Shown one piece after another: positions 1 through 11,115 of a DNA stretch of 64,000 nucleotides. Under the pieces are notes generated by a model. It was not told the origin of the DNA. It saw nothing but the letters and a program-made list of their open reading frames with translations, and did no database searches. Source of the DNA: Microcebus murinus (Eukaryota > Chordata > Mammalia > Primates > Cheirogaleidae); the NCBI RefSeq assembly GCF_040939455.1, contig NC_134112.1:69690001-69754000 (forward strand). Direction: 5' to 3'. The position numbers were made by a program, and so were the translations under genes. Every line of letters begins with the position of its first letter. Positions within the stretch are counted from its first letter, which is position 1.

Positions 1-350
1 TAAATGGAATAAATAGTGCCAGGGTGGGATAGGTAGTTATTATTTTCTATAGAATAGTCAAAGAAGACCTTTCTAATAGGGTGAAATTTGTACATAGACC
101 TGAAGAAAGTGAGGGAATAAATCACACTGCTATCTGGGAGAAGACTGGTCCTGGCAGAGGAAAATGCAAGTACAGAGGCCCTGAAGCAGACTGGAGCAAA
201 GTGAATTAGGGGAAGACCACCAAGAAAAGATATTAGAAAGTTTGTGGGTGACGAGATTATATAGGGATTTTAAGCACTTTGGCTCTAACTTTGAGTGAAA
301 TAGATCACAAATGAATTTTGAGCAGAGAAGCAACATGTTCTGTCTTAAGG
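1..350 (-). mobile_element. L2 LINE fragment (3' region)
   Basis: The plus strand reads as the reverse complement of the common L2 3' region. In order it shows 'gacctgaagaaagtgaggga', 'tatctgggagaaga', 'aaaatgcaagtacagaggcc', 'tggagcaaagtga' and 'ttttgagcagagaagcaaca', each a diverged form of the matching L2 block. The order is collinear over the whole stretch and runs off the left edge of the window. No reading frame survives. The assignment is by remembered consensus. Confidence 0.65.
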
Positions 351-367
351 TGTTTTTGCACCCCCCA

Positions 368-705
368 ACTTATTTTTTTTTTTAATTTTAGAATTATTTT
401 TTAGGTTTACTGAAAAGTTGCAATGATAGCAACGAGAGTTCCCGTATAGTTCTCACCCAGTTTCCCCATCGTTAACATCTTACATGGTATGTTTGTCCAA
501 ACTAAATAACCAACATTGGTACATTACTATTAACCACATTCTAGCCTTTAGATTCCATCAATTTCTTCACTAATGTCCTTGATCTGTTCCATGATCCAGT
601 CCAGGATAGCACATTCCTTTAAGTTAGCATTTGTCCCCTATCTCCTTTGGTCTGTGACACTTTCTCAGTCTTCCAATGTTTCTTCATGAACTTGGCAATC
701 TTGAA
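368..705 (-). mobile_element. Old L1 (L1MB-like) 3' UTR
   Basis: A T-run at 373-383 is followed by 'gcaacgagagttcccgtata', 'ctcacccagtttccccat' and 'gttaacatcttacatgg'. It continues through 'attggtacattactattaac', 'cactaatgtccttgatctg' and 'ggtctgtgacactttctcag'. Read on the minus strand this is the 3' end of a mammalian L1M element, with the A-tail lying on the left. It is 5'-truncated near 705. No coding sequence is included. Confidence 0.75.
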
Positions 706-724
706 TAGTAGTGGCCAGGCTATT

Positions 725-752
725 TGGTGGTGGTGGTGGTGGTGGTGGTGGT
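725..752. repeat. (TGG)n microsatellite
   Basis: About nine uninterrupted TGG units lie just outside the L1 3' UTR fragment. Pure trinucleotide tracts of this length are often length-polymorphic. Confidence 0.9.
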
Positions 753-1139
753 TGGCTGGGAAAAAGAGGAGGATGCTTGTGAATTTACCTTAAAAAAATT
801 ACTTAGGTAAATGTTATATGCTAAATAAAATAAACTATTATTCTCACAATGAAGAATAGCACTGGAGAAATCACATGTATTCTCCAGGAATCCTTTCAGA
901 GAAATTCTCTAAGGTAGAGGTTTTCAAAATATAGTCCACATATTCCTAGAGGCTCCTAAGAGCCTTTCAATGGGTCCACAAGATCAAAACTACTGTCATA
1001 GTAAGAGTAAGTGATTATTCCCCACCATGTTGATATTTGTGTACTTAAGGTACAAAAGCAATGGTGAGTCAAACTGTCCTTAACACAAAGCATATCGTTG
1101 GCACCAAACTGTGTAAAAGTTGTTGTCTTCGCACCAGCA

Positions 1140-2037
1140 CACGCTGGTATTAAAAGAAGGTGCCATTATTACTTAAAAATATCTTTGATCAAGCAGCAAT
1201 ACTTATTAATTGTATTAAACCTCAACCTTCAGGCCACAAGACTTTCTAAATTTTCCATTTGACAGAATTGGAAGAACATTTCTACATGCCACGATAGAAT
1301 GGTTCTTTTTTTTTTTTTCTTGAGAAAAAAACACTTGTGTGATTGAGTCTTGAGCTGAACCTGTCACTTTTTTAGGGTGGACCATTTTTACTTGAAACAA
1401 TTACTAATAGAAAAATTATGGTTTTTCAGAGTTATTCAGAGTTGGGAATTTGGGGAATATATCTTGAAAATGAATGAAGTCTGTCACTTTAAAGAAAACA
1501 ACTGTCAGTATTTATTGAATATTATGAAATGTGAGATTTCAAGTAAAAATCAGAGTTTTTGAAAACTTATATCCATTACCTAAAAATCTTTTTTAAATTA
1601 AATCAATGATAATAGCAATAAATGCAATTTTAAAAATATTTTGTAATGGAATATGTCAACATTTGGGATGATTTGTATCAGGGAATCAAATTTCCAAGAG
1701 ACCAATGAATGATATTAAAAGATCGTGTAAGGGTAAAAGACCATTCAAAGTGAAAGATAGGCCAATGGATTTTAATGCAAGAGTATAAAAAGTTTACTGA
1801 CGTGGTTTCTGATTCCTAGTTTCAACTAATATTTAAGGAACTAGTGCATGTGTAATTATATTTGTAATTTTTTTGTGTATAAGGAGCATCAAAGAAGAAT
1901 ATTCACAATTGTTTTAAAAAAGCATTATAATGCTCTCTCTTTTTCATCCACATATCTGTGTGAAGCTGGATTTTCTTCCTATATTTCAACCAAAACCCCA
2001 TATTGCGACAGATTGGACATAAAAACAGACATTAGAT
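1140..2037 (+). pseudogene. hAT transposase remnant
   Basis: This is decayed transposase coding sequence of a hAT DNA transposon. The clearest piece is at about 1935-2037. Its frame reads [19 protein letters not shown] and then [12 protein letters not shown], which is the C-terminal hAT dimerisation motif ('YLCE.GFS...KT..R.RL') also kept in domesticated ZBED-type proteins. Upstream pieces at about 1370-1560 and 1640-1850 match in order but carry frameshifts and stops. The motif is followed directly by the L1 insertion, and the matching continuation lies at 3363-3420. It is a dead transposase, not a host gene. Confidence 0.7.
2021..2037. repeat. 17-bp target-site duplication, left copy (twin-primed L1)
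   Basis: The sequence aaaaacagacattagat here is repeated exactly at 3346-3362. The pair flanks the L1 and places its insertion point inside the hAT transposase remnant. Confidence 0.85.
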
Positions 2038-2960
2038 CTTCTGCAATTTCTTTTTTTAGTGTTTCGTAGTTCTCCTTGTATAAATCTTTTGTATCTTTTG
2101 TTAAGTATACTCCTAGATATTTAATTTTCTTTGGGGCTATAGTAAAAGGTATTGCGTTTTTGATTTGAGTTTCTGCTTGATGGTTCTTGGCATATATGAA
2201 TGCTTCTGATTTGTGTATATTGATTTTATAACCTGAAACTTTACCAAATTTGGTTATCAAGTCTAGGAGTCTCTTGGAAGAATCCATGGTGTTTTTTAGG
2301 TATAATATCATATCATTGGTGAAGAGCGAGAGTTTGATTTCATCTGCCCCCACTTGAATGCCCTTAATACCCCTCTCCTGCCTGATTGTTATCGCTAGGA
2401 CTTCAAGCACTGTTGAATAGAGAGGAGATAGTGGGCATCCTTGTCTAGTTCCAAATCGAAGGGGGAAAGATTTCAATTTTTCCCCATTTAGAATGATATT
2501 AGCAATGGGTTTGTCATAGATGGATTTGATAAGTTTAAGGTATGAGCCATCTATGCATATTTTGTTAAGAGTTTTTATCATAAAGGTGTATTGGACTTTG
2601 TCAAATGCTTTTTCTGCATCTCTTGACAGAATCATATAGTCCTTGTTCTTGATTTTGTTTATGAAGTGAATTGCATTTATAGACTTGTGTATGTTGAACC
2701 ATCCCTGCATCTCTGGAATAAAGCCCACCTGGTCATGGTGAATTATTTTTTTGATGTGCTGCTGAATTCTATTCGCTAAAATTTTATTTAGGATTTTTGC
2801 ATCTGTATTCATGAGGGATATTGGTCTGTAAATTTCTTTTTTCATTGTGTCCTTTCCTGGCTTTGGTATCAAGGTGATGATATTGGCTTCAAAGAATGAG
2901 TTAGGAAGGATACCAAAAGCGAGGTGACACAAGACATGGAAAATGGGCCCGACATCTACT
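2038..2960 (-). mobile_element. L1 ORF2 segment, inverted 5' part of a twin-primed insertion
   Basis: The minus strand encodes the L1 ORF2 reverse transcriptase region, open for about 300 codons. Visible motifs are [59 protein letters not shown] and [13 protein letters not shown]. The catalytic FADD box is mutated to FTND (2312-2323), so the enzyme would be inactive. The region after '[11 protein letters not shown]' has lost about one codon. This part is inverted relative to the 3' UTR that follows. Flanking 17-bp duplications make the whole 2038-3345 a single insertion. Confidence 0.9.
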
Positions 2961-3345
2961 CTCTACCAAATTGACTGATTAAAACTGACTGATTAAAACT
3001 ATGGTTTTCAAATGGTGGCAATGCTCACCAGGGATTGGTGGGGGGAGACCCAATCTTAGGGATGTGGCGAGCACTTCTGAGGGGAAGTGCATAACTCTAA
3101 CCTTTCTTAGGGAGAGCCAAAGATATACAATGTAACCAAAATGTAAAAAAAAACACCAAAAAAACACTTTTTATCGGGTGGTGGGCAGGTGGGAGGGGGG
3201 AGGAGGAAAGGGGTGTATGCTTTCATAACCTGTGTGGTGCACACCACTGGGGGATTGGACACATCAGGAGGAGAGGGGGCAGGGGCAATATTTGTAACCT
3301 TAACAATATTTGTACTTCCATAATATGATGAAATAAAAAGAAAAA
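2961..3345 (+). mobile_element. L1 3' UTR, sense part of the twin-primed insertion
   Basis: After a short junction containing two copies of 'gactgattaaaact', the plus strand shows an L1 3' UTR. It has a G-rich tract at 3180-3214 ('gggcaggtgggaggggggag'), a '.ggggattgga.acatcagg' block, and the terminal 'ataatatgatgaaataaaaa' followed by an A-tail. The same 3' end pattern is seen in the full-length L1 at 39170-39343. The 3' part is in sense and the 5' part is inverted, which is the hallmark of twin priming. Confidence 0.85.
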
Positions 3346-3362
3346 AAAAACAGACATTAGAT
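3346..3362. repeat. 17-bp target-site duplication, right copy (twin-primed L1)
   Basis: This is identical to 2021-2037 and follows the L1 A-tail directly. Confidence 0.85.
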
Positions 3363-3642
3363 TCTAGCTCTTGTCTATTAAGCCAGACATGAAAGAGATT
3401 TGCAAAGATGTAAAACAGTGAAACTTTTCTTCCTGAATGTTTTTGTTTTGGAAAATATTGCTATTTTTCACAAAGACATGCTATTTATGTTAATATATAA
3501 AGGGTTTATGACTGTTATTTTTTAATGAGTTAACAAATAAGAGTTTCTAAAAATTTACTGGTTTTATTTTCTAACACAGAAACTATAGACAGATACAGCT
3601 AAATTAAACAGTTCTCAATGATTTTTAAGAGCATAAAAGCAG
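3363..3642 (+). mobile_element. hAT transposon, right part
   Basis: This continues the hAT element after the L1. It begins with the end of the transposase frame ('ctattaagccagacatgaaa', 'gagatttgcaaagatgtaaa'). It then passes into the AT-rich 3' non-coding part ('tttttgttttggaaaatatt', 'gctatttatgttaatatata') and ends near 'ctcaatgatttttaagagca'. The terminal inverted repeat itself is eroded. Confidence 0.7.
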
Positions 3643-3735
3643 GATGAGACGAGACCGGACAAGGAAGAGGAGACGAGACCAGACCAGAAGAGGAAAGGAA
3701 ACCGGACAAGGAAAAGGAGGCGAGATTGGATGAAG
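3643..3735. repeat. Purine-rich degenerate tandem repeat
   Basis: Units built on 'gagacgagaccggacaagga' recur about three to four times with changes, for example 'gagacgagaccagaccagaa' and 'gaaaccggacaaggaaaagg'. The stretch is almost pure purine on the plus strand apart from the C of 'acc' and 'acga'. It holds CpG dinucleotides unusual for this neighbourhood. It lies directly at the right end of the hAT remnant. Confidence 0.6.
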
Positions 3736-4227
3736 AGTTACTATAATGGGTTCAGTGAAGAGTAGGTGACTCAATTAAAAGAACTAAGAATTACTCCTAG
3801 GACTTTTGCTAGGACCATTGGCATAAAAGCTCTATGTTTGCTACAATTGAATGCAACATGGAGTTGTGAAGGGCTTTCACATGGCAAAAAAAAAAAAAAA
3901 TCCTGAGGATGATGTCACCCAAGAGCAGGTTATAAAAAGAGACCTAATCTGGAGGATAACATTGTTGGAAACCCTTGGATCTTAGATTCAGCTATTCCTG
4001 AAACTATTAATAGAAATAACCTGCCTAGGACAAATAAATTCTGTCCCCTACCCACATTCTTTTTTTTCCTTTTAAGTGAGTTTGTGTTTGGTTTCTATAA
4101 TGTAGAATTGAAAGAAGGAACACATCCTCAATTTTTTTATGAACTTTGAAAGGGAGCAAAGGCCTCAACTTTTTAACTTCATATCTCTTATCATGGTACC
4201 TGGTAAGACAGAGGGTCCTCGAGGTGT
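3736..4227. other. Unassigned stretch
   Basis: There is an A15 run near 3886. The rest is moderately AT-rich and I recognise no gene or repeat family in it. Confidence 0.5.
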
Positions 4228-4610
4228 GGTGACTGATTCATTCAATGTTACTTTCCCTGAGCACCTACAATGTGCTGAGCTGAGCACTGGAACCACAAGG
4301 AATAATTAGACATAGTCCTTACCCTCGAGAGGTTCTGAAGTTAGTACAAGGAGGAGGTATGAAAATGAATACTTTATAATATAACTTGGGCTATAATAGA
4401 AATCTGAGCAAATTTTTGTGGGATTCCAGAGGGTTGGAGGTTTGGGGAGGTGGGATGTGGGAAGGCTTCTCAGAGGAGGTGACACCTGAGTCTAGTTCTT
4501 AAAGAACAAATAGAAGTTCCTAGGCAGAGAAGTGGGCATGGGGAAAAGGTGTCCCAGGGAAGAGGTATTCTAGGTGGAAAGAACAAGATTATATATTAAT
4601 AATTATAAAA
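4228..4610 (-). mobile_element. L2 LINE 3' end
   Basis: The plus strand starts with 'gattcattcaatgttact' and 'gagcacctacaatgtgctga', the reverse complement of the L2 3' terminus. It continues with 'tcagaggaggtgacacctga', 'tctagttcttaaagaaca' and 'attctaggtggaaagaacaa'. The order is collinear with L2 read on the minus strand. It is strongly diverged and non-coding. Confidence 0.7.
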
Positions 4611-5019
4611 TTAACAATAAAAGCAAAAACAAACAAAAGAACTTTCAAAACCTACTGGCCTGTCTCTAAAATTCAAAGGTGTTTATCACTGTCTTACACT
4701 CATGCTTTAATATGCATAGTTCTAACTTTACTTTCTCCCTCCATCCCCCACCCACACCCATGGAAAAGCTCCCTTCCTTTCAATTGGTACCAGCTCCTTG
4801 AGATCAAATTCTTTAGTTTCTGTATTCAAGTCAACCATTCTATGCTTTAACAGCAACATATGCTTGCAAAATACTAACTGGAAAAAAAAGATCTGTTTAT
4901 ACTTCTTTATGGTAGATTTAAAAAGTAGGAAACTTGGTAGAAGTTATTGAAGAAGCTCTATGTTGCTCAAGTTAAATATCTCTTCAAATACTGATACTAT
5001 TTACTACATACAGAGGTTT
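4611..5019. other. Unassigned stretch
   Basis: AT-rich sequence without a long open frame. Part of it may be an eroded upstream portion of the following L2, but I cannot align it by eye. Confidence 0.4.
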
Positions 5020-5098
5020 TTCTGTTTTGTTCATTCATGCATCTTCAGTGCCTGGCACATCATAAGCACTCAAATATTTGCTGAATGAATGAATGAAT
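5020..5098 (+). mobile_element. L2 3' terminus
   Basis: The sequence 'cagtgcctggcacatcataa' followed by 'gcactcaaatatttgctg' and the (AATG)n-like tail 'aatgaatgaatgaataa' is the typical L2 3' end in sense orientation. Confidence 0.65.
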
Positions 5099-5394
5099 AA
5101 CTTATTATAATTAACATGGGATACCCTAACACTAATTTATATTGAAAACACCATGTACTATAAGTGTTTAATTAATTAAAACTCCATTATATATAAAAAA
5201 ATAAGAACATAAAGGGAACTTGAAATTAAATATTTGAGAATCACTGTTCCAAAGCATAGGTCTGATCAAACCACTATCTTTTATATAAATCTTCAGTGAC
5301 TTTTTAGGTTTGAAAGTAGTGAGAAAAATCATTAAGAATAAGAGCAACTGATATGAATTCACAAAAAATTAAAGAACTATGCCTCAAAAACACA

Positions 5395-5530
5395 AAAACA
5401 AATACACTAATACTTAATAGTGGTTGTCTCTACTTGGTAAGATTAGGATACTTTTAGGGATTTTTGTTTTGTTTTTGGTAATGTTTTCCAAATTTCTACA
5501 TATTATTCCAGCAAAATTGCTAAGGCCAGG
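5395..5530 (+). mobile_element. Possible old L1 3' end
   Basis: The stretch 'atagtggttgtctctacttg' followed by a T-rich 'ttttgttttgtttttggtaa' and 'tttccaaatttctacatatt' resembles the 3' UTR of ancient L1M elements. It is short and diverged, so this is tentative. Confidence 0.35.
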
Positions 5531-8500
5531 TATTTTTTAAAAATTATTTTTTTACTCTATATAAGATTCATTTATATTGATATTCTCTACTATGTAAAAC
5601 CAATAATCTTAACTCTTTATAATTATTTGAATAAAACAATTGAGTACTTAAATGTATTTATACATGGTTTTCTTATAGACATTAATAATTATAGATGTTT
5701 TTGGTGCTTCCTCCAAACATGTAGCACTTTTGCAATAATGAAGTATATTATATGTAACTTTTTATAACGGAGTCCCAGTAGTTAGTATGTTAATAAATGT
5801 CTTTGATTATTAGCTTTTATTATTTGATTATTATCTTTTATTATTAATTCTGATTTTTAAAATAAGAATCATTTGTTAAGAGATGAAATGAAAAACATTG
5901 GTTTAAATAGGTTTGGGTAATGAATATTGCTTTAAATTAGTTTTGTCTTATCAGTACCCTCTCATTAAGAATATTCAAAAATTCTTAATATTCAGTTGAA
6001 CATGATTTGAGGGATTAGCCAATAATTTCAATTATAGAAGTATTGGAGTTCAATTTTTATATTTTTATTCACTTGCTTTTATTTCAGTGTAAAAGAATAA
6101 ATGAGAAGGAAACATTTAAATTAATTTAAAAAATTTTTTATTTACATAATAGCATTTCAACATTTCCATAATTTTTAACAAGTAAATGTTAAAAGATAAG
6201 TTAAAAGTAAAAGCATGAAACATTCTACTGTATATTTTCTTTGCAGTTAAGTCACATTGCAAAATCTTTGCTCTACAAACCTTAAAATCTTCCAGCATAA
6301 CCTTGTGGTAGCTTAAAAATGTTGGTTTATGTACAGTTTTCATTTCTTTCAGTTTTCCTAGAAAAATAATAACAATAATCAACCAATTTGAATCAAATTC
6401 AACCTCTCCTCCCTGAACAGCTTTTGGTGTTTTATAAAAATGTGCTTTCGGAGAACTTGAAGTGAATAGTTTGACACTATTCTCTGCCATTTTTGAGTAC
6501 TCTGGTACTCTTTGAGCAATCAAATGATGAGTTTACTAACAGTATCCTAAATTCTGAATTCTCTTACCTGCTCCGAGTCTGAAAAAGGGTGATGCTTCAG
6601 TGATTGTGCCAATGAACTCGCCTCATCAGAGTTGTCCTTAGAGAGTTTTGTCTATGTTATACTCGACACCCAACAGAATACTCTCCTAGGTTATTGAATT
6701 TACAATAATTATAATCACTTTTATTTGTGAATTACTCAATAGCTAGTGTGTCCATATTTTCATTTTTACTAGACAGCGAAGAGAGTCCACTTTTATTATA
6801 GCTGTCTATAGTCATGAGCCAGAGGAATTCTTATCCATTAGAAGTTCTTCTCTTAATGCTGAAATCCAGCCTCAATTTTGTCCCTTTGTTTCCCATTGTT
6901 CTTCCATTTCTCACCTGCTTTTTTGATTTCTTTCACTTGGTTTGCACCAGTATTCACCTCTTCATCTGAGACAGCTGCCTCAGATTGCCATTAGGTCAGA
7001 AGTCACAAGCTTCCTTTAAGTTTAGTTTGCTTTTCAGCTTTCTTAGCTAAGCCCATTGAACAGATGTTCATGTTTGTTGTTGAGCGAGTTAGGGGACACT
7101 ATAGGAAAGAATTATTTCAGGGTAGTTCAACCCTTGATGGTTATTCTCCTAAAAGTAAAAATCTTAAAACAGTTGAAGGGAAGTTGTTCTTTCTTCTTTT
7201 TTCTTGCTGTCTGGTTTGATCAATTTGTCTACCCTTGTAGAGGTATTGAAGAGGTCTCATTTTCATGTTTATTTCTCCCAAATGGAATAAAACTTTTTGT
7301 ATGCCTTCATTCAACTTTGCTCCTACATACATTTTTATTTTAATCAAAAGCTTTCTTGGAGTGAGTCAAGGCCACCTACAGAGCTAGTTTATGTCTTTAA
7401 AAGCTTTGTTTATCACCCAGAGTGATAGGCTATCATAGAGGATTCATTTTGGTTCAAGGACATATTATTGTCTTGATTGGGCTTATACATCAAAGAAAAG
7501 AATTAAAGGGTTCTGATGAAAACTTTCCACCCGACACACAGGTGGCTGAAAGTGTGTGCTATCTTTTCTTGGGTCCTTTTGTCACCTTTCTTAGCTTTCT
7601 TGTTTTGAAACATGATAATAGTAGTATTTGAGTTTTCTGGGGATTTTTGTTCTATATTGCATGCTGTGAAAGGATTTTTCTAGGTTCTGCTTCTGGGCTC
7701 CCTCTGATCTTGTGATGTTAAACACACTGCTGTCTTCCCTCGGCATTACTCTCATCATTTTCTTCTCCACTTGTTCCACTTCTGTCCTGTGTATGTGGGA
7801 GGGGGCTGTATAGAAGATGTGAGAGGAAATTTAGTAGAATGGCAGGGTAGGGGGATGTCAGGGAATCACACTGCTGAAAAAAAGGCCTCCACAACTTCTA
7901 AAAGAAAAAAGGAGAGGCTGTACTGGTCTTTGCATTTTTTTTTTTCAACATAACCACAAAAGTTAACTTTTTTTTCCAATGAAGCCTTTAGAAAAGAAAT
8001 ATTGTCGCTTTTCTTTGAATTTTCATACCATCAAGTTCCTGCAGTTGTGTCCAAAATTCATGAAAATTCATGATTTGTTTTCTAAACAGTAGAGAATGAT
8101 TTATGTAACTCAAATCCCATATTTTCTGGTAAGACCAGTGTCACTTTGACCTTGCAGAACTGTGTGAATTGTAATGAAAATAAATATTTCAATAAAGCAT
8201 GACATCATATCTTGATTCATTTTCTATTGTGTTGTTTAAGGAAATACTAGAACTTTCTTCTGATAGTTTTAATACCTAGGGAAATATGTTGACGGTTGCT
8301 TTCTGTCTTGCCCTAGGGTCATGTTTGGAAATTCCACTCGGGATTAGAACCAGATTTAGTCAGTCAACAACAACAAAGAAGAAGAATGTTGGATTTCTTT
8401 TACTAGATATAATTTTTTAGCTATTTTCCTTATGCAAGTCACTTCGGTGAGAAAACATATGTAGATGAACACAACGGTAAGTAAAATGTTGACAAATATA

Positions 8501-10364
8501 TTAAAGAATAATTTGATATGAATCAATATCATGCATATAGGAGCTTTCCACTATTACCTTCTGCAACTTAAGGCTACAGTTTAATCTGTTTTTCCTAGTT
8601 CTTTTCTGGAATGAGGAGTTAGGATTATATAACTAAACCAATCTGCATGTGCTAACATAAATTTGATTGCTTTAGACATAAGGACTAAATTTAATACTAA
8701 GCATGGTAAAATTTGATGGTAAATAATCAGACTTTGGGATGCCATCTACTTCACACTTCATAATCATCAGAAATATTTTACATTCATTAAAGAATTACGC
8801 ATAGTTTCTGACAGATACCTAGGAGTTAGATATAAGTAAAGATATGATTTTGTTGAATAAATTAGGGAATATGCCAAGCAAATTAAATACCTAGTAACTT
8901 TTGTTTTCATAGATTTTGGTTCTAAGAGAAACAATTAAAAACATATATGTAGTAGACAATTAAGACAACTGGAAAATAAACACTGAGCAAACCACAAACT
9001 GACAAAATTAACTGCTTTACTGACTCCACAGTGAAACATAAGTGTATTCGTGAGTAAAAAGTGGGATGTTGCTAAAATCTCAACTTTCAACACTTAGTAC
9101 ATGCAAAGTGTTGTAGGTTTATATTTAAAAACCTAAGGGGAAATTCACAATTGCTCTTATTAACATATTCTAATTATGGCAAGTTCTCTCTCTCTCTCTT
9201 CAGGTCACATAGCATATTATAATTGGCTGAAATGAAGCTTTTCTCTTGTTTCATTTATTCATTTTTCTTTTATCCACATACCCCATATCCCATCCTTTCC
9301 AACTCCATCATCTTTGCATGTATTCTGTCAAATGTGTCATCAATGTTTTTGCATATAGTTTTTAATTTTAATAAATGATGTTACATATTGGGTCACCTAT
9401 GCTTTTTCTACTCAGATTGAGTTTTAGGACCTATTCATGTTGCTTTCTGTGTATCTAATGGATTGCTTTTGCATATGAATCCTACTAACATGCTAATTGT
9501 TGATTCTATAATAATGGATAAATTATTCAATTTATTTGTAAAATTGTAGATGACACATCCATCTCTTAAAATTATGCAAAAATTAAATGATCAAATGTAT
9601 GAAAGGTATCTAGTACATGAGAAATTCTCAATGAATAGAAACCCTTTATATTTATTAAGTAGGTTCCTATGGCTTGGCAAAATGGGATAAAGGATGGTGG
9701 GAAGAATGTGGTGGTAACATACAAGGTGAAACTGGAGAACATGAAAAGTTTTTCTAGAACATGGCAGGGAATTTGTATAGTTTCCATTAGAATTACCCAA
9801 AATTGAGAATTCATATTCCTGAGCCCTCCCCACAGAGATTTGGCCTATCTATGTGGCTTAAATATTTCTGTTGATTATGTTTCCACTATGTGTCATGTTG
9901 ACTTCTACCCTTGAAATCAGTAGCAGGGAAGGGTCATCATTCCTAGATTTGAGTTTTAACATCTTAAAATCTGGGAACAGAAAAGTGCATAAAACACTTC
10001 GTTGAAACCATAAGGTCAATAAAGCTTTAAATTTGGGGGGTGGTGGGAGTTGAGTCTGCCATGTGTCAACTAGTCATCTGAGCCTAGGACTACTATTACA
10101 TTCCTATCTTGGTTCTGTCCATTTCTAAAGAAGAGAAAAAATGATCATCTAGTCCTCTCATTTTCAGTATCTGTGAGAAAAATAACTATTAATCCAGTAG
10201 GCCCTTGACTTTATAAACAAATAAACAAACAAATCAATCAATGGAATAAAACCCTGTAATCAATATTTTCAACAAACTATTCAGATGATCCTTAGGCACG
10301 TTAAAGTTTGAGAACTTTTTGACAATGAGCAGCCATCAAAAGTAGCATATGTTTTAGAACTATT
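5531..10364. other. AT-rich, mostly unassigned region
   Basis: No host gene or RNA gene could be supported. The minus strand at about 6200-7060 has short coding-like runs (see findings). A pair of AATAAA motifs on the plus strand lies at about 8180-8197 without a recognisable upstream gene. A (TC)n tract sits at 9187-9201. The part 9290-9560 faintly resembles antisense old L1 ('gggtcacctatgctttttct', 'cctattcatgttgctttctg'). The remainder is unassigned. Confidence 0.4.
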
Positions 10365-10570
10365 ATGTCCAATATTGTAGCCACTAGCTATTTGTGGCTA
10401 TTTAAATTACAATTAATTCAAAATAATATGCTGAAATAAAAAAAATACAGAATAAAAAAATTAATAAAAATAAAATAAATACAGTTAAAAATTTAGTTTC
10501 TCTGTTGCTTTAGCCACATTTTATCTCCCCAATAGTCAGATGTGTCTATTTACTATATTGGACAGTCCAG
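10365..10570. mobile_element. Small hAT-type MITE (MER3-like)
   Basis: The left end 'tgtccaatattgtagccact' with 'agctatttgtggctattta' and the right end 'ctatttactatattggaca' are inverted copies of one another around an A-rich core. This arrangement, starting 'tgtccaata' and ending 'tattggaca', is typical of a non-autonomous hAT element of about 200 bp. It has no coding capacity. Confidence 0.65.
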
Positions 10571-10604
10571 ATAAAAGGCCTTCCCATCATTATAGAAAAT
10601 ATCA

Positions 10605-11115
10605 TTGAAAACCATGTTTTGTTAATAGAAAGATCATTCTAGTGGCAAGCATGAAGGATGCTTTAGATGGGAACAAGACTAGAAGCCAGTTAAACGAACA
10701 CTTTAGAAATCAAAGAAGAGTGTCAAGAAGAAGATGATGCTCACCATTGTTAAGAACTGCTGAGTGGCTAAGTATGGCGAAGATCAAAACTAGTCTACTT
10801 GATTTGGCTACCTGGAGGTCATTAGTAACCTGTCAGATCAATGTCATTGGAATACTGGAAGCCAATGCCAGAAATTTGATGAAGCTGAGGAAGATGAAAT
10901 ACAGAAAATAGAGTTTAAAAAGGCTTAGCTGTTAGTGGAGAAGAGAGAGAAATAAATAGAAGGGAATGAAGAGTTGTGTAAATTTTCTTTTAATTGTGGG
11001 TGATTTAATCATATTTATAGGCTGGAGAAGAGAATCAGTACAGAGGGAAAAGGAAATAACAGGAGAGAAATTAAAAGTAGACAAAAGTGATGGCTTCAAT
11101 AATTTAGTGGCCAGG
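10605..11115 (-). mobile_element. Probable L2 fragment, strongly diverged
   Basis: Blocks such as 'aaagatcattctagtggcaa', 'gaacaagactagaagccag' and 'aggagagaaattaaaagtag' follow the order of the L2 region seen in reverse complement in many mammalian copies. Similarity is weak beyond about 10730. Confidence 0.4.

Larger units (their letters stand above)
905..2037 (+). mobile_element. hAT (Charlie/Zaphod-like) DNA transposon, left part
   Basis: The left end region near 915-985 has the hAT-type sequence 'aatgggtccacaagatcaaa'. Downstream are blocks typical of hAT transposase-bearing elements in mammals, including 'ttgatcaagcagcaatactt', 'ccatttttacttgaaacaat', 'gtattgaatattatgaaatg' and 'ttcaaagtgaaagataggcc'. 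The element is interrupted at 2037 by an L1 and resumes at 3363. Without the L1 it is roughly 1.4 kb. The subfamily is uncertain. Confidence 0.75.

Noticed and set aside
8175..8200. Two AATAAA motifs that could be polyadenylation signals
   Set aside because: No upstream gene on the plus strand is recognisable, and such motifs are frequent in AT-rich DNA.
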